DNA of 64,000 bases from JAFEDN01 sp963795715 (GCA_963795715.1 CAWCIY010000003.1:248001-312000), one strand, 5' to 3'; positions 1-9,357 are shown, numbered from the stretch's first letter. Numbers and translations: made by a program. The notes: generated by a model from the sequence alone, not told the origin.

Positions 1-1
1 G

Positions 2-928
2 GCAAGCGCAATTGCCGGTTTATCTAATATTATCTTAATGACCCTTATTGAGTTATATGACCTGGCTGTCGGTAAGATTCAAGAAAATATCAAAATCCGA
101 GGAGCAGCCAGCGTGATTACCTTGAGTATAGCAATCCCTGCTTTAGTATTGAGTATTTGTGCTGTGGCGCCTGTTGTTATTCCGTTTTTGTTTGCCGGTA
201 TTGGTATTGTGCATACAATAAAAGAACAGGCAATCATAAAGGAGAGCCAAAAGAAATTTGCACACCACAAACGTGAAGCCGGAAGATTACAGTACGAATT
301 AATACAAGGAATAACAGATGAAACTCAAGAATCTAAACAAGAAAAAGGAACTGCAAAATCTTCACAAGAAGAAAAAGCCAAAGCATATTATTCAAACTTG
401 CAAAATAAAGAAAGGGCAACTGTACAAATTAAATATGCAAAAAAGAAACGCTCCGCAAGCGCTTTTTTATTCACGGGCGCGGCACTCTTAGTATTGTCGC
501 CTCTTTGCCCATTTTTAGCTGTTGTTGCTGCATTCTCATTATTTACCTTTGGCGTGCAAACATGGAGGATTAATAAAGAAGAAAAACGTAATTTAGAAAA
601 TATAGAAGCAGAATATAAACCACTCATCACAGATGGAAAAGCTGCTTTAAAACAATTTGAAGAAGAAAATGGTGAACTCTTGGAAGAGGCAGCCGAATTA
701 AAGAAATTTAAAGAAGAGAATCCAAGCTCGGAAATTGAAGAAAATGCAAATGATAGTACGGAAGCTACAGAAAAGCAGCAAGCACAGGAAAATGGGTATC
801 CCACATATCTTCAAACGCGAGAGAACGCAAAAGAGAGCGCCAAACAGCTTACATCACAGGGCTTATTTAAACCAGCGCCACAGTACTTACCTTCTCTGGC
901 AGACATCACCCAAACTCTCAGCTATTGA
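2..928 (+). CDS. Membrane-associated coiled-coil protein, 5' end outside window
   Basis: The reading frame is open to the left edge of the window, so the real start probably lies upstream; the first in-frame ATG is at 38. Two long hydrophobic stretches are visible, roughly residues 24-57 and 140-173 counted from that ATG. Each is long enough for a membrane hairpin, and the first is followed by a charged Lys/Glu/Gln-rich helical region. The C-terminal third is strongly acidic and glutamate-rich, probably coiled coil. This two-hairpin plus coiled-coil design is common in proteins that intracellular bacteria send to host membranes, but no family is recognised and no function is claimed. The 3' end runs into a fragment of the dispersed palindrome that also interrupts ctaA (CAAGTCGCGGGAT just after the stop). 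Confidence 0.6.
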   Translation, partial: ASAIAGLSNIILMTLIELYDLAVGKIQENIKIRGAASVITLSIAIPALVLSICAVAPVVIPFLFAGIGIVHTIKEQAIIKESQKKFAHHKREAGRLQYELIQGITDETQESKQEKGTAKSSQEEKAKAYYSNLQNKERATVQIKYAKKKRSASAFLFTGAALLVLSPLCPFLAVVAAFSLFTFGVQTWRINKEEKRNLENIEAEYKPLITDGKAALKQFEEENGELLEEAAELKKFKEENPSSEIEENANDSTEATEKQQAQENGYPTYLQTRENAKESAKQLTSQGLFKPAPQYLPSLADITQTLSY

Positions 929-1033
929 GCGCCCATCAAGTCGCGGGATAACGAACTTTTGACTTGAAATAAAAAAGAGATTTTAGTAATCTCAAAGTTT
1001 GTTGTTAAATTTTAAACATACCAGGAGGAAAAC

Positions 1034-1324
1034 ATGAAATTTAATTTTAAAAATAGAAAATTTGAAGATTATAATTCTTCACATTTCTGGATTCATGAAC
1101 CAGATGCACAAGAATGCCAAACTTTTTTAAAAGAGGAATATGAGACAGCCAGAAATTCAAATAAATCTGAGGATGAAATTGCCGGACTTATACTGACATT
1201 AAATATGAATAATAAACAATATGCCGCGTGGCCCGCAGCATTCAAGGCATTTTTAAATGAGCATCCTAGTATTAAACAACACCAGGAAAAAGCCAAATCT
1301 TGGCTTTACACTGGTTTGGTTTAA
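1034..1324 (+). CDS. Small hypothetical protein, 96 aa
   Basis: The start is supported by a strong ribosome binding site, AGGAGG, eight bases upstream of the ATG. The product is soluble and charged, with several Trp, Tyr and Phe residues (SSHFWIHEP near residue 16, NMNNKQYAAWPAAFKAFL near 56). No signal peptide or membrane segment is visible. It overlaps the convergent glycosyltransferase gene by four bases. No family is recognised. It may be a partner of the preceding membrane protein, since both lie on the plus strand about 105 bases apart. Confidence 0.6.
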   Translation: MKFNFKNRKFEDYNSSHFWIHEPDAQECQTFLKEEYETARNSNKSEDEIAGLILTLNMNNKQYAAWPAAFKAFLNEHPSIKQHQEKAKSWLYTGLV

Positions 1325-2736
1325 GTAACTTGGAGCTTGCTAAAATCTGTGGCCTCAGTCCTTAAACGATGATTTCTAACTTCAAAAAATATTTGCCGCG
1401 AAAGGGTTAACCATAAAAATAAAGCAAAATAGATAGGTAAAGACAACAACCAGGATTGATGAAGATGATGCCATAGCAAACCATGTAGATCGGTTAAGAT
1501 GTAACCCAAAATTAAGGGCCATCTTAGCCGCTGCAAAAAAACATCATCAGGCATGCGTTGCAGTAAAACAAAAATCGGAATTAATAACACAAGATATTGG
1601 TGATACCAGGTATAAGGCATTACCAAAGTAATGGCGATAGTCACCAAGCCAAATTCTAAATCAAATAAGCGCTGAGAAAGATTACGCGGCCAACACATCA
1701 GCAATTCCCGCTGAGGATAAAATGAATTTAAGGGGCTGAAATATTGGAGTAATTTCTCATAATGAAAAATAATTTTCGCAGAAAATTCTCTGCGCCATGG
1801 GGGATCGCAAGGGGGAGCAGCGCGAAGCGCTCCCCCTTCATTCCGAGCATCGGCTCCGCCGAGCGCAGAATATAAACAGGAAGCAATTGCCGCTGTACTC
1901 AGCTGGAATTGCTGCCAACACATTAAAACAGTTGCTAAAACGAGAATTACTATACTGATATGCCAAAGCCGCATTGCTAAAACATCGTCGCCAATTAATC
2001 TGCCCCAAAACCCGCTTAAAGCCTGATTTGAGCCGATATTTAATACTTCGCTAAAATGATCCGCGTGCAAGGAAGTAGGATGACCGTAATACATGGCAAT
2101 ATGAAAGAAATCAATCCATCCCTGCCAGCCAACCAGTGGAATGCTTACGACAAACAGGGCTGCTAAAAATAATAAGGTGGCCAGCACGATTTTTATTTTT
2201 CCCCGCCAAAAATAATATCCAAAGTGCGCCAGAGGGATTATCTTCCACATAATACCCAAGGCCAGCCCTAAGCCAACACCGATAGAATTATTTTTTTTGG
2301 TGAAATAAAAAGCCAAGCAAAGCGCTAAAAATAAAAAACAACCCACCTGGCCAGCATATAATGTAGTTTCTACGGGCAAAAAACCAAACGTCAATAACAA
2401 GTAATATGGCCAATTTTTCCTGGGAACCAGCAAATAAACGCCCAGCACTATCGCCGCCACTGAACATATTAACCATATACAATAAGCTATTTTTACCGGG
2501 AACATGGTTAAAGGTAGAATAAGTTGCGCAGTCAAGGGCGGATAGTAATAAGGTGTGGTAAACATCAAATTGATGTAAGGGCGAGCATTGTGATGGAAGG
2601 CCTCAGCCGCAGCAAAATAGGTGTAAAAATCAATCCCTTTTGATTGAACACAATAATAAATAAAAAGTCCTAGAAATATGCCCAAGCCAATAAAAAAGAG
2701 ACTCAAGTACTGATGCTTACAGGTCTCTTTATTCAT
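1321..2736 (-). CDS. GT87/DUF2029-type membrane glycosyltransferase with an inserted palindrome
   Basis: A polytopic membrane protein of about 471 aa resembling the polyprenol-phosphate-dependent GT87 (DUF2029) mannosyltransferases of the GT-C fold. Support comes from the pattern of about ten hydrophobic helices, the periplasmic PYYYPPLTAQLILPL segment after the first helix, and the late TWYHQYLVLLIP segment. The chosen start, ATG at 2736, has GGAAG upstream and overlaps the topA stop codon (ATGAATAA), so translational coupling to topA is likely; a longer reading frame from 2766 also exists. Between about residues 285 and 345 a Gly/Ala/Arg-rich hydrophilic stretch (GGADARNEGGALRAAPP) breaks the membrane pattern. 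It is encoded by a GC-rich hairpin sequence unlike the rest of the gene and may impair the enzyme. Substrate unknown. Confidence 0.6.
   Translation of the reverse strand: MNKETCKHQYLSLFFIGLGIFLGLFIYYCVQSKGIDFYTYFAAAEAFHHNARPYINLMFTTPYYYPPLTAQLILPLTMFPVKIAYCIWLICSVAAIVLGVYLLVPRKNWPYYLLLTFGFLPVETTLYAGQVGCFLFLALCLAFYFTKKNNSIGVGLGLALGIMWKIIPLAHFGYYFWRGKIKIVLATLLFLAALFVVSIPLVGWQGWIDFFHIAMYYGHPTSLHADHFSEVLNIGSNQALSGFWGRLIGDDVLAMRLWHISIVILVLATVLMCWQQFQLSTAAIASCLYSALGGADARNEGGALRAAPPCDPPWRREFSAKIIFHYEKLLQYFSPLNSFYPQRELLMCWPRNLSQRLFDLEFGLVTIAITLVMPYTWYHQYLVLLIPIFVLLQRMPDDVFLQRLRWPLILGYILTDLHGLLWHHLHQSWLLSLPIYFALFLWLTLSRQIFFEVRNHRLRTEATDFSKLQVT
1790..1866. repeat. GC-rich palindromic insert inside the glycosyltransferase gene
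   Basis: A run of about 75 bases much richer in G and C than its surroundings. It contains the hairpin AGGGGG...AGCGC-GAA-GCGCT-CCCCCT (about 1813-1840) and a second short stem CGGCTCCGCCGAG. It keeps the host gene in frame. The behaviour matches known protein-coding palindromic elements such as those of Rickettsia, although family membership here is unproven. Confidence 0.55.
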
Positions 2737-3187
2737 TTTCTTCCGGATAAGGTTCATTGTAACCACAATCCGGTTGCGGACAAATTTTTTCGCGGCCTTT
2801 TTTCTTGGTGGTTTTTACAGTTAAAATCGGCCATTTACAATTGGGACAAGTTTCATTGATTGGTTCATTCCATAACGCATACTTACATTGTGGATATCGC
2901 GAACAAGAATAAAATATTTTCCCACGGCGTGATTTTCGCTGTAAAATATGTCCTTCATGGCATTCAGGACATTCCACCTCGGTATCCTTGGGTTTTTCCA
3001 AAGGTTCTAGAAAGTGACAATCCGGATAATTACTGCAACCAATAAATTTTCCATAAGGGCCTTGTTTAATCAACAACTCCCCACCGCACTTAGGACATTT
3101 TCGATCTTCAATGATCTCAGGTTGCACAGCGGTCTCTTCTCCCCACATTCCGGGTGTATTTACATTCAGGATAATTACTGCACCCAA
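2729..3187 (-). pseudogene. topA: DNA topoisomerase I, C-terminal zinc-ribbon fragment (third frame)
   Basis: This frame carries three Cys4-type topoisomerase zinc ribbons (CPKCGG...CSNYPDC, CPECHEG...CSRYPQC, CPNCKW...CPQPDCGY). They bind DNA and help strand passage in type IA topoisomerases. It continues the middle topA frame directly if one C is removed from the CCCC run at 3141-3144; the joined protein would read KYTRNVGEETAVQPEII. The apparent N-terminus (MGAVIILNVNTPGMW) is only the out-of-frame shadow of that junction, so this is not an independent gene. The stop overlaps the start of the glycosyltransferase gene. Confidence 0.85.
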
Positions 3188-3866
3188 TAAAGCGGCCTCG
3201 TTTGCCTAAACGAATCACCAGTGGATTACCACAATCCGGACATTTTTCATCAGTTTTTTCTTGAGTCACGTCGCTGCGTTTAACCGTTTGCTGAATTTCA
3301 TCTACCAAATTTTTAAAGGGTTTCCAGAAAGTTTCCAAAACCGGCACCCAAATTTTTTCACCTCGGGAGATATCATCTAATTCATCTTCTAAATTGGCAG
3401 TAAAATCATAATCCACATATCGAGTAAAATATTGGGTTAAAAATCGGTTGACCACCCGGCCCACATCCGTCGGCAAAAACCGTTTATTTTCTAAGTTAAC
3501 GTATTCGCGATGTTTTAAAGTGGCGATGATACTGGCATAAGTGGAAGGCCGGCCAATGTCACGTTCTTCTAAAGCTTTTACCAAAGTGGCTTCAGTATAA
3601 CGAGGCGGCGGTTCGGTAAAATGTTGTTCTCCAAGGATATCTTCAAATGTTACCCACTGTTTTTCTTTTAACGGCGGCAGCATTTTGTTGGCTTCTTCTT
3701 CCTCTCTTTTTTTATCATCGAAACCTTCTTGATAAACATTGATGAAACCAGGATCTACAATCATGGAACCATTGGCGCGAAAAATGCCTTTGTCTGCTGC
3801 AGCCAGATCGACTGCCACGGTATCAATCGTGGCGTCAATCATTTGACAGGCACGGTTCGTTTCCAA
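3117..3866 (-). pseudogene. topA: DNA topoisomerase I, central fragment (second frame)
   Basis: Encodes the middle of topoisomerase I: the segment after the active-site domain with YTEATLVKALEERDIGRPSTYASIIATLKHREYV, a hallmark of type IA enzymes, and the first zinc ribbon (CPDCGNPLVIRLGKRGRFIGC). It overlaps the upstream frame near 3850, where restoring one base in GTG(G)CCTGTCAAATG would give LIWKRTVACQMIDATIDTV, the expected family sequence. With the flanking frames the protein would be about 765 aa, a normal length for this family. Topoisomerase I relaxes negative supercoils and is usually essential, so two nearby one-base indels suggest sequencing error or a recent lesion. Confidence 0.85.
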
Positions 3867-5017
3867 ATTAAGGTATACAGTTTCAGTTGCTCGGCAGTCA
3901 GCGCTTTTTGCAATTGCTCAGGCGCACGACTGACCGAGGTGGGACGAATGGCTTCATGCGCTTCCTGGGCGTTTTTTGATTTAGATTTATATAAGCGTGG
4001 TTTTTCTGGAACTTGGTCCTCGCCATAACGCTGTCCAATGTAGTCACGGATTTCTGCAACCGCTTCCTGCGCCAGTGAAACTGAGTCTGTTCGCATATAA
4101 GTAATCAATCCCACAGCACCTTCATCGGTATCAATGCCTTCATAAAGTTGCTGGGCCACCTGCATCGTGCGCTGGGTGGTAAAGCCTAATTTACGCGCCG
4201 CTTCTTGTTGTAAAGTCGAAGTAATAAAAGGTGCGGCAGGGTGGCGTTTGCGTGCTTTTTTAGTGACTTTGATCACTTGTAAGCGCCCTTGAGCCAATTT
4301 CTTTAACTCTGCTGTAACTTCGAGGGCGGATTTTTCATCAGTAATACTGAATTGTTCTAGTTTTTTTCCATCAAACTCGATCAAATGGGCGCTGAATTTT
4401 TGGTCTTTTTCCACAAGATGGGCATGGATGGTCCAATATTCCTGGCTTACAAATTTTTCAATTTCTTCTTCCCGCTCTACAATCATGCGTAAAGCCGGAC
4501 TTTGCACACGACCCGCCGATAATCCAGGACGAATTTTGCGCCATAATAAAGGGGAAAGATTAAAACCTACCAGATAATCCAAGGCACGGCGCGCTTGTTG
4601 CGCATTCACTAAATCCAATGAAATTTGCCGAGGATGATCTACGGCATTTTGAATAGCCGACTTGGTAATTTCATGAAAAACCACCCGTGAGACCGGCTTT
4701 TCACCGACGACTCCCCGCTCTTCCAAAAGCTCTAAAACATGCCAGGCAATGGCTTCACCTTCGCGATCAGGATCTGGAGCCAGATAAATGCCCTCGCTAT
4801 TTTTCACCGCTTTAGCAATAGCGTCTACATGCTTTAGATTACGTTCAATGGCCTGATATTTCATGGCGAAATCATGATCAGGATCGACCGCCCCTTCTTT
4901 AGGGATGAGATCCCGCACATGCCCATAAGAAGCCATAACTTTAAATTGTTTCCCTAGATATTTTTCGATAGTTTTGGCTTTGGCGGGAGATTCCACGACT
5001 ACCACAAACTGCGCCAT
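3839..5017 (-). CDS. topA: DNA topoisomerase I, N-terminal catalytic part (frameshifted gene)
   Basis: Type IA DNA topoisomerase, which relaxes negatively supercoiled DNA through a tyrosyl-DNA intermediate. The Toprim domain is at the start (VVVESPAKAKTIEKYLG, and the DxDxxE metal site at D82, D84, E86). The active-site tyrosine lies in LITYMRTDS (Y307). The SAGRVQSPALR segment is also typical. The frame stops at residue 392 because one base seems to be missing in the G run near 3850; the protein continues in the two frames downstream. It is the last gene of the conserved dprA-smg-topA run, 21 bases after smg. Confidence 0.9.
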   Translation of the reverse strand: MAQFVVVVESPAKAKTIEKYLGKQFKVMASYGHVRDLIPKEGAVDPDHDFAMKYQAIERNLKHVDAIAKAVKNSEGIYLAPDPDREGEAIAWHVLELLEERGVVGEKPVSRVVFHEITKSAIQNAVDHPRQISLDLVNAQQARRALDYLVGFNLSPLLWRKIRPGLSAGRVQSPALRMIVEREEEIEKFVSQEYWTIHAHLVEKDQKFSAHLIEFDGKKLEQFSITDEKSALEVTAELKKLAQGRLQVIKVTKKARKRHPAAPFITSTLQQEAARKLGFTTQRTMQVAQQLYEGIDTDEGAVGLITYMRTDSVSLAQEAVAEIRDYIGQRYGEDQVPEKPRLYKSKSKNAQEAHEAIRPTSVSRAPEQLQKALTAEQLKLYTLIWKRTVPVK

Positions 5018-5038
5018 GCTTATTCCTCGATATAATCG

Positions 5039-5419
5039 CTAATGAACCGTCAAATTATCCATATCTGCCATCAACAATTCCATGCGTTTCAACGCCTCTG
5101 CACCTTCCGGCTGACGAGATAGGATAATGCGGGCAATTCCTTCAACTACTCGTAAGTCCATATTTTTGACTTGCAATTGCATGGCATGATAAATGATTCG
5201 CTCCCGGAGCGCTGCATCAACGATACCTTGCTGCTCCAAAGCCAAGAGAAACCGTCGACAGGGCAGGGATAAGGACTCACATTCTTCCTCAGAAAAAATA
5301 CGTAAAGATTTCTTCTCTGGAGTTTGTAATCCCGCTACTTCAGGCTCAGTCAGGCCAATTAACCATTGCGTGGCTTCTTGAATCATTTGTAATAGTAATA
5401 AAGCTTCTTTCTTTTGCAT
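5039..5419 (-). CDS. smg: Smg family protein (DUF494)
   Basis: A 126-aa protein recognised as Smg by its helical LETxE-like layout and the conserved segment RIFSEEECESLSLPCRRFLLALEQQGIVDAALRERIIYHAMQL, and by its place between dprA and topA, the arrangement known in many gammaproteobacteria. Its biochemical role is not established. It is somewhat shorter than the roughly 157-aa E. coli protein, with the N-terminal part reduced. It starts two bases after the dprA stop codon, so the two genes are almost certainly cotranscribed. Confidence 0.85.
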   Translation of the reverse strand: MQKKEALLLLQMIQEATQWLIGLTEPEVAGLQTPEKKSLRIFSEEECESLSLPCRRFLLALEQQGIVDAALRERIIYHAMQLQVKNMDLRVVEGIARIILSRQPEGAEALKRMELLMADMDNLTVH

Positions 5420-5421
5420 GG

Positions 5422-6498
5422 TTAAACTCTGTAATAACTGCCTGCAGCGAAATCAACATATCCTTGCAATTCTAAATTTAGCAGCCCGCTGGAAATTCGA
5501 GATACCACCCAGCCGCTGCGTTCAACCAACTGATCCATCGAAGTTGGCTCGAACCCAATCCACTCTAACAGTTGGCGGCAATCCGAATCAAGTTCAATCT
5601 GTATTGGTTTAGAGGGTATTATACACCATGCAGGGGGGGACTGCTCAAATTCGAGTAATACATCGGCTGGCCCGGTCACCAATTTGGCCCCTTCTTGAAT
5701 TAAAATATGGCAACCTTGACTGAGTGGATTATAAATAGAACCCGGGACTGCAAATACCTCCCGGCCTTGTTCTAAAGCTAGTTTAGCGGTAATCAGCGAG
5801 CCGCTGCGCAGCGCCGCTTCTACTACAGCCACTCCCAGACATAAGCCGCTGATAATGCGATTACGACGCGGGAAATGCATAGCTAAAGGGGGCGTATGGG
5901 GTGGGAATTCAGAAACCAATGCCCCGCGGCTGGCAATTTGCGTCGCCAAGCCTTTATTTTGTGCCGGGTAAATTTGATCCAAACCGCTGCCTAAAACCGC
6001 CACGGTGGTCCCGCCCGTAGAAAGCGCGCCCTTATGACTGGCGGCGTCAATCCCTGCAGCCAAACCGCTGGTAATAGCCCAACCTGCCGCTACCAAGCCC
6101 TTGGCAAATTCAGCAGCTGCTCTCAAACCTGAAGGGGACGGCTTGCGGCTGCCGACAAGAGCCAGTTGCGGCTTAGATAATATTTTTGGGTCGCCACGAA
6201 CAAATAAAACGGGCGGCGGGTCGGCAATTGCTTTTAATAGAGAGGGATAAGCTGGGTCTTCTAAAGTTAAGATACTCTGGTTTAGCTGTGCTCCCCATTC
6301 TAACTGCTGAGTAATGGCAGTGTTATCTGGCCGGAGTAATTCCTCAATCGCTTCCGGTTTCAATCCAAATCGAATTAATTCTGCAGCATTGGGCTCACAA
6401 ATTTTTTGCGGGTCACCCCATCTTTCAAGTAACCGTGTACATTGGAAGGGAGATAAATTTCGAGCGTTATTTAAAATGAGCCAAAATTTTAGGTTCAT
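5422..6498 (-). CDS. dprA: DNA processing protein DprA/Smf
   Basis: DprA binds incoming single-stranded DNA during natural transformation and loads RecA. The Rossmann-like core is clear: VGSRKPSPSGLRAAAEFAKGL, ITSGLAAGIDAASHKGAL, VAVLGSGLDQIYPAQN, SEFPPHTPP and FPRRNRIISGL. A C-terminal winged-helix region (QLVERSGWVVSRISSGLLNLELQGYV) completes the usual bacterial form. The length of 358 aa is normal. It is the first gene of the minus-strand dprA-smg-topA set. About 70 bases upstream of its start lies the edge of the composite insertion that separates it from the divergent fmt gene. Confidence 0.93.
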   Translation of the reverse strand: MNLKFWLILNNARNLSPFQCTRLLERWGDPQKICEPNAAELIRFGLKPEAIEELLRPDNTAITQQLEWGAQLNQSILTLEDPAYPSLLKAIADPPPVLFVRGDPKILSKPQLALVGSRKPSPSGLRAAAEFAKGLVAAGWAITSGLAAGIDAASHKGALSTGGTTVAVLGSGLDQIYPAQNKGLATQIASRGALVSEFPPHTPPLAMHFPRRNRIISGLCLGVAVVEAALRSGSLITAKLALEQGREVFAVPGSIYNPLSQGCHILIQEGAKLVTGPADVLLEFEQSPPAWCIIPSKPIQIELDSDCRQLLEWIGFEPTSMDQLVERSGWVVSRISSGLLNLELQGYVDFAAGSYYRV

Positions 6499-6585
6499 TG
6501 AGATATAGTAAATACAAAATGAAATTGTTCAATACTGTAGTTAACTGGGGGAACCTCGGGGTTTGTTGCCTGGCTTACATTTAAC

Positions 6586-7028
6586 GCCATTCTCAACTTT
6601 TTGATCCTGCCAATAACAATTCAAACTGCAAAGGTGGATTTCCAAGCTGTTTATTAATGAAAACTGTGATGGTATGCGCCAGCACTTTTCGAGCAATGCG
6701 ATTGGTTAAATACCATAGCTTCCGTACCCGTATTTTTTCAATATGAAAACGTTCTGTCAATTGGCCAATCACGGTTTCTATGGGTAAAATATTCCCAAGC
6801 TCCTTTGTCGGTATCAATCCCTAAAAACTCAGCCACAATTTCCATCGTCATGACTTCACTGTCGGATAAATTCGGTTTAAATCCTCTTTGTCGGAGTTTT
6901 TGAGTCTGGAAAATTTTTTAACGTTTCGTTCTATCAAACAATAGGCTGTAATGATAAAATCATCCAATAACATAAGGTCTCCTCTGTAAACTTTGTGATT
7001 TTTGGTTAAAATACTAAATTACATGAGG
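6586..7028 (-). mobile_element. Internally deleted IS982-family element, left copy
   Basis: On the minus strand the element starts with CCTCATGTAATTTAG and soon encodes MLLDDFIITAYCLID, the typical IS982 transposase N-terminus. The frame is then lost, regains SDSEVMTMEIVAEFLGIDTDKG, and jumps to the C-terminal part ILPIETVIGQLTERFHIEKIRV...SKS (6593-6817). The DDE core between these parts is missing, so it cannot transpose alone. The right-hand copy has the same deletion. Confidence 0.8.
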
Positions 7029-7086
7029 CCTTATTGTTGTACAATCTCTGGATTAAATAAGCTTATTGTTTTATAAGGAGATAAAC

Positions 7087-9324
7087 ATGTCTAAGTTACC
7101 TTTTATTGATGAAAATGAAGATGTTAGTACATCTTCGTCCATACAGGCACCTGAGGGGAGGCCAGTATGGGAATTTTTAAGTCAAGGGATTAAGGCAGGT
7201 GCTGAACAAGCTCAAAATCATTTCATTCCACCTGAATTGGGTAAGATTGGCACAGATGTCACCAGTGCTTTTTGGGACGTTCCTAGAGCATTTATTGATT
7301 TTGTTGATTATTTCCATGAAGCAAAAAGGGCAGGCGACCCACATCCTGGTCAAACAGCGACAGTGCAAACTATTGTTTCAAAGCTTACGCCTGGACTGAG
7401 TGAAACAGCCAATTTTGCCCTCAATACAGCGTATAATACGGGTGCGTTTTTAGAAAAGAAAGCAGAGGACTTCGAAAAGCATCACCCGGAATTTGAAAAC
7501 ATACGGCTTGCAGCGCAAACTCAACCCCTAGCAAGCCTCAGCGAGCAGGTAGATCACCCGGCTGACGTTAAAGCTCTAGGTACTGCGCTGAAGATACCCA
7601 AGTTGGTGTATGATACGAGTTTAAAGTTAACAGGACAGGCGATCAGTTCATCTGGCGAAGACCTAGAAAAATGGGCAGAGGAAGTAAGAAATAAAATACC
7701 CATTTCGCAAAGTTTCCTACACGAGGACACTATGGATGGGGCTGATTTATTGGGAGGCGCTGGTGGCGTTTTAAAAAATATAGTCGGACCCATGTTCAGT
7801 GAAGGACCTATTCCGGTAATCTCAAATGGCGTTAACCAGGTGATCGATTATACTAGAGAATGTCTGACGCCATCCAGCCAAGCTTTTTCGACATCTGCTT
7901 CTCCAACCACTCCCTTTACTCCGCTTATACCTGAAGCTGTTCAAGCGATTATCCCTCATCATCGTTTCAGCGATAGCTTAACGGCGAGTACAGAGATTTC
8001 AACTGCGACAAAGATTTGTCCAGAATACAAAACCTCCACTGCTTCGGAAACTTCTAAAAAAAATACGGATATGTCAAAAAACCTGCTCAGCGAAAGCAAA
8101 GAATATTTTACGCAATCTTTCTCTGCCATATCCTCTTTTGATCCTCTGCCAGAGATCAATTCTAATAACCAGGGGCATGAATTTCCTATTGATGTTGGGG
8201 TTACTGCAGGCGGGTTGGCTTTGACCGCTACCGTGCCCTTAAGTCCTATAATTTTACCGATAGCCGCCTCATTAGGGGCTGCTTATATCATTGGGAAAGA
8301 AGCTTTGAGACGGATTCAGGATAATAATTATGGAGAGCGTTGGAGTAAGGAACAACAACAAGTTACAGCATCATTTCAGCCTATTGATTTTCCTTCATTG
8401 GTGGGATTACCCGATGAAATAAAAAATGCAGTTCAAGCACAGTTTCAACAAACGGAGCATTGGAGACAGAAAGCAATAGATGCGCAGACAGAGGTTAACA
8501 TGCGCGATGAAAGTACCAGACGCAAGGAATCACGATCAAATCTTGGTATCTCATTCTTATGGGACTGGTACACCAAGGATCAGGAGGGTATAGAGAAAAA
8601 TGAGCAAGATAAAAATCGCTATTTAGCAGAATTAGACCAAGCTAGGATAAATCAAGGAAATCACTTTAAACAGGCGGAACAACTGCTCAACAATTATGTA
8701 GAAAGCCAGGAGCGCTTAATACAGGAGCAAGAAAAACAAAGAATAGATTTCGCCAAAAATATGTTTTCGAAAGTCCCGCCCTTGACAAGAGAACTTGAAG
8801 ATCAAGTACTCGCTATGGAATTTCCAGAGTTAGGCCATTTAACGGAAGAAAAGAATCTAACAAAACTCTCTGATCTAGCCCCTGTTCAAAGGAAGACTGA
8901 AAAATTGATACTGCCTACTGATAAGAGACAAAGTGAAGTGAAACCTGAAGCTTTCAAAGGTTTGCACACGATGGGATTTGTATGTTCTGGATCAAACCTA
9001 AGGACACCTCTTGAAGGACAGGTACTTGCAATGGAGTCGCGTCCAACACTATCGTTTAGGAAACAAAGCAGTAGTTTAGACTCATTAGCACAAACATTTT
9101 CAAGCAAAAACAGAGGAGAAAACTATAAAATTCCTTTATTACAAGATAGAGGGACATCACTCTTGGGTAGAAGAAAGAGAGGAAGTGAGCAACCGGAAAC
9201 AAACCTTGAAACCGCAAAATATTTACGGACGGGGGGACTATTGGGCACAAAATCAAAATTGATAAACGGACCTCCTATATCCAGTGTCCTTTTCTCCAGT
9301 TCTAAAGAATTAAGATTAGATTAA
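7087..9324 (+). CDS. Large hypothetical protein, effector-like, with one membrane hairpin
   Basis: A 745-aa protein of unknown family. ATG at 7087 is chosen over the in-frame TTG at 7066 because AAGGAG lies six bases upstream of it. Residues about 375-410 form a hydrophobic Ala/Gly-rich hairpin (VGVTAGGLALTATVPLSPIILPIAASLGAAYIIG). It is followed by a long charged coiled-coil region to about residue 565. The first third is helical and soluble, with repeated SFxxxAPxA-type and Ser/Thr-rich stretches. The last 170 residues are basic and low in complexity and contain two similar segments, TRELEDQVLAMEFPEL and RTPLEGQVLAMESRPT, a hint of internal duplication. No signal peptide. Size, architecture and its place in a mobile block beside an OTU-domain gene suggest a secreted host-acting protein, but this is inference. 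Confidence 0.65.
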   Translation: MSKLPFIDENEDVSTSSSIQAPEGRPVWEFLSQGIKAGAEQAQNHFIPPELGKIGTDVTSAFWDVPRAFIDFVDYFHEAKRAGDPHPGQTATVQTIVSKLTPGLSETANFALNTAYNTGAFLEKKAEDFEKHHPEFENIRLAAQTQPLASLSEQVDHPADVKALGTALKIPKLVYDTSLKLTGQAISSSGEDLEKWAEEVRNKIPISQSFLHEDTMDGADLLGGAGGVLKNIVGPMFSEGPIPVISNGVNQVIDYTRECLTPSSQAFSTSASPTTPFTPLIPEAVQAIIPHHRFSDSLTASTEISTATKICPEYKTSTASETSKKNTDMSKNLLSESKEYFTQSFSAISSFDPLPEINSNNQGHEFPIDVGVTAGGLALTATVPLSPIILPIAASLGAAYIIGKEALRRIQDNNYGERWSKEQQQVTASFQPIDFPSLVGLPDEIKNAVQAQFQQTEHWRQKAIDAQTEVNMRDESTRRKESRSNLGISFLWDWYTKDQEGIEKNEQDKNRYLAELDQARINQGNHFKQAEQLLNNYVESQERLIQEQEKQRIDFAKNMFSKVPPLTRELEDQVLAMEFPELGHLTEEKNLTKLSDLAPVQRKTEKLILPTDKRQSEVKPEAFKGLHTMGFVCSGSNLRTPLEGQVLAMESRPTLSFRKQSSSLDSLAQTFSSKNRGENYKIPLLQDRGTSLLGRRKRGSEQPETNLETAKYLRTGGLLGTKSKLINGPPISSVLFSSSKELRLD

Positions 9325-9336
9325 CAAAAAAATATT

Positions 9337-9357
9337 GTTCCCGATTTTATCGGGAAC
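9337..9357 (-). terminator. Rho-independent terminator of the minus-strand OTU gene
   Basis: A perfect 9-bp stem, GTTCCCGAT-TTT-ATCGGGAAC. Read on the minus strand it is followed by AATATTTTTTT, a good uridine tract. On the plus strand an A-run precedes the stem but no T-run follows, so it mainly serves the minus strand. The stop codon of the upstream reading frame lies in the loop. Confidence 0.75.

Noticed and set aside
388..804. 138-codon minus-strand frame inside the first gene
   Set aside because: Antisense shadow of the Glu/Lys-rich coding strand; no start signal or recognisable product.
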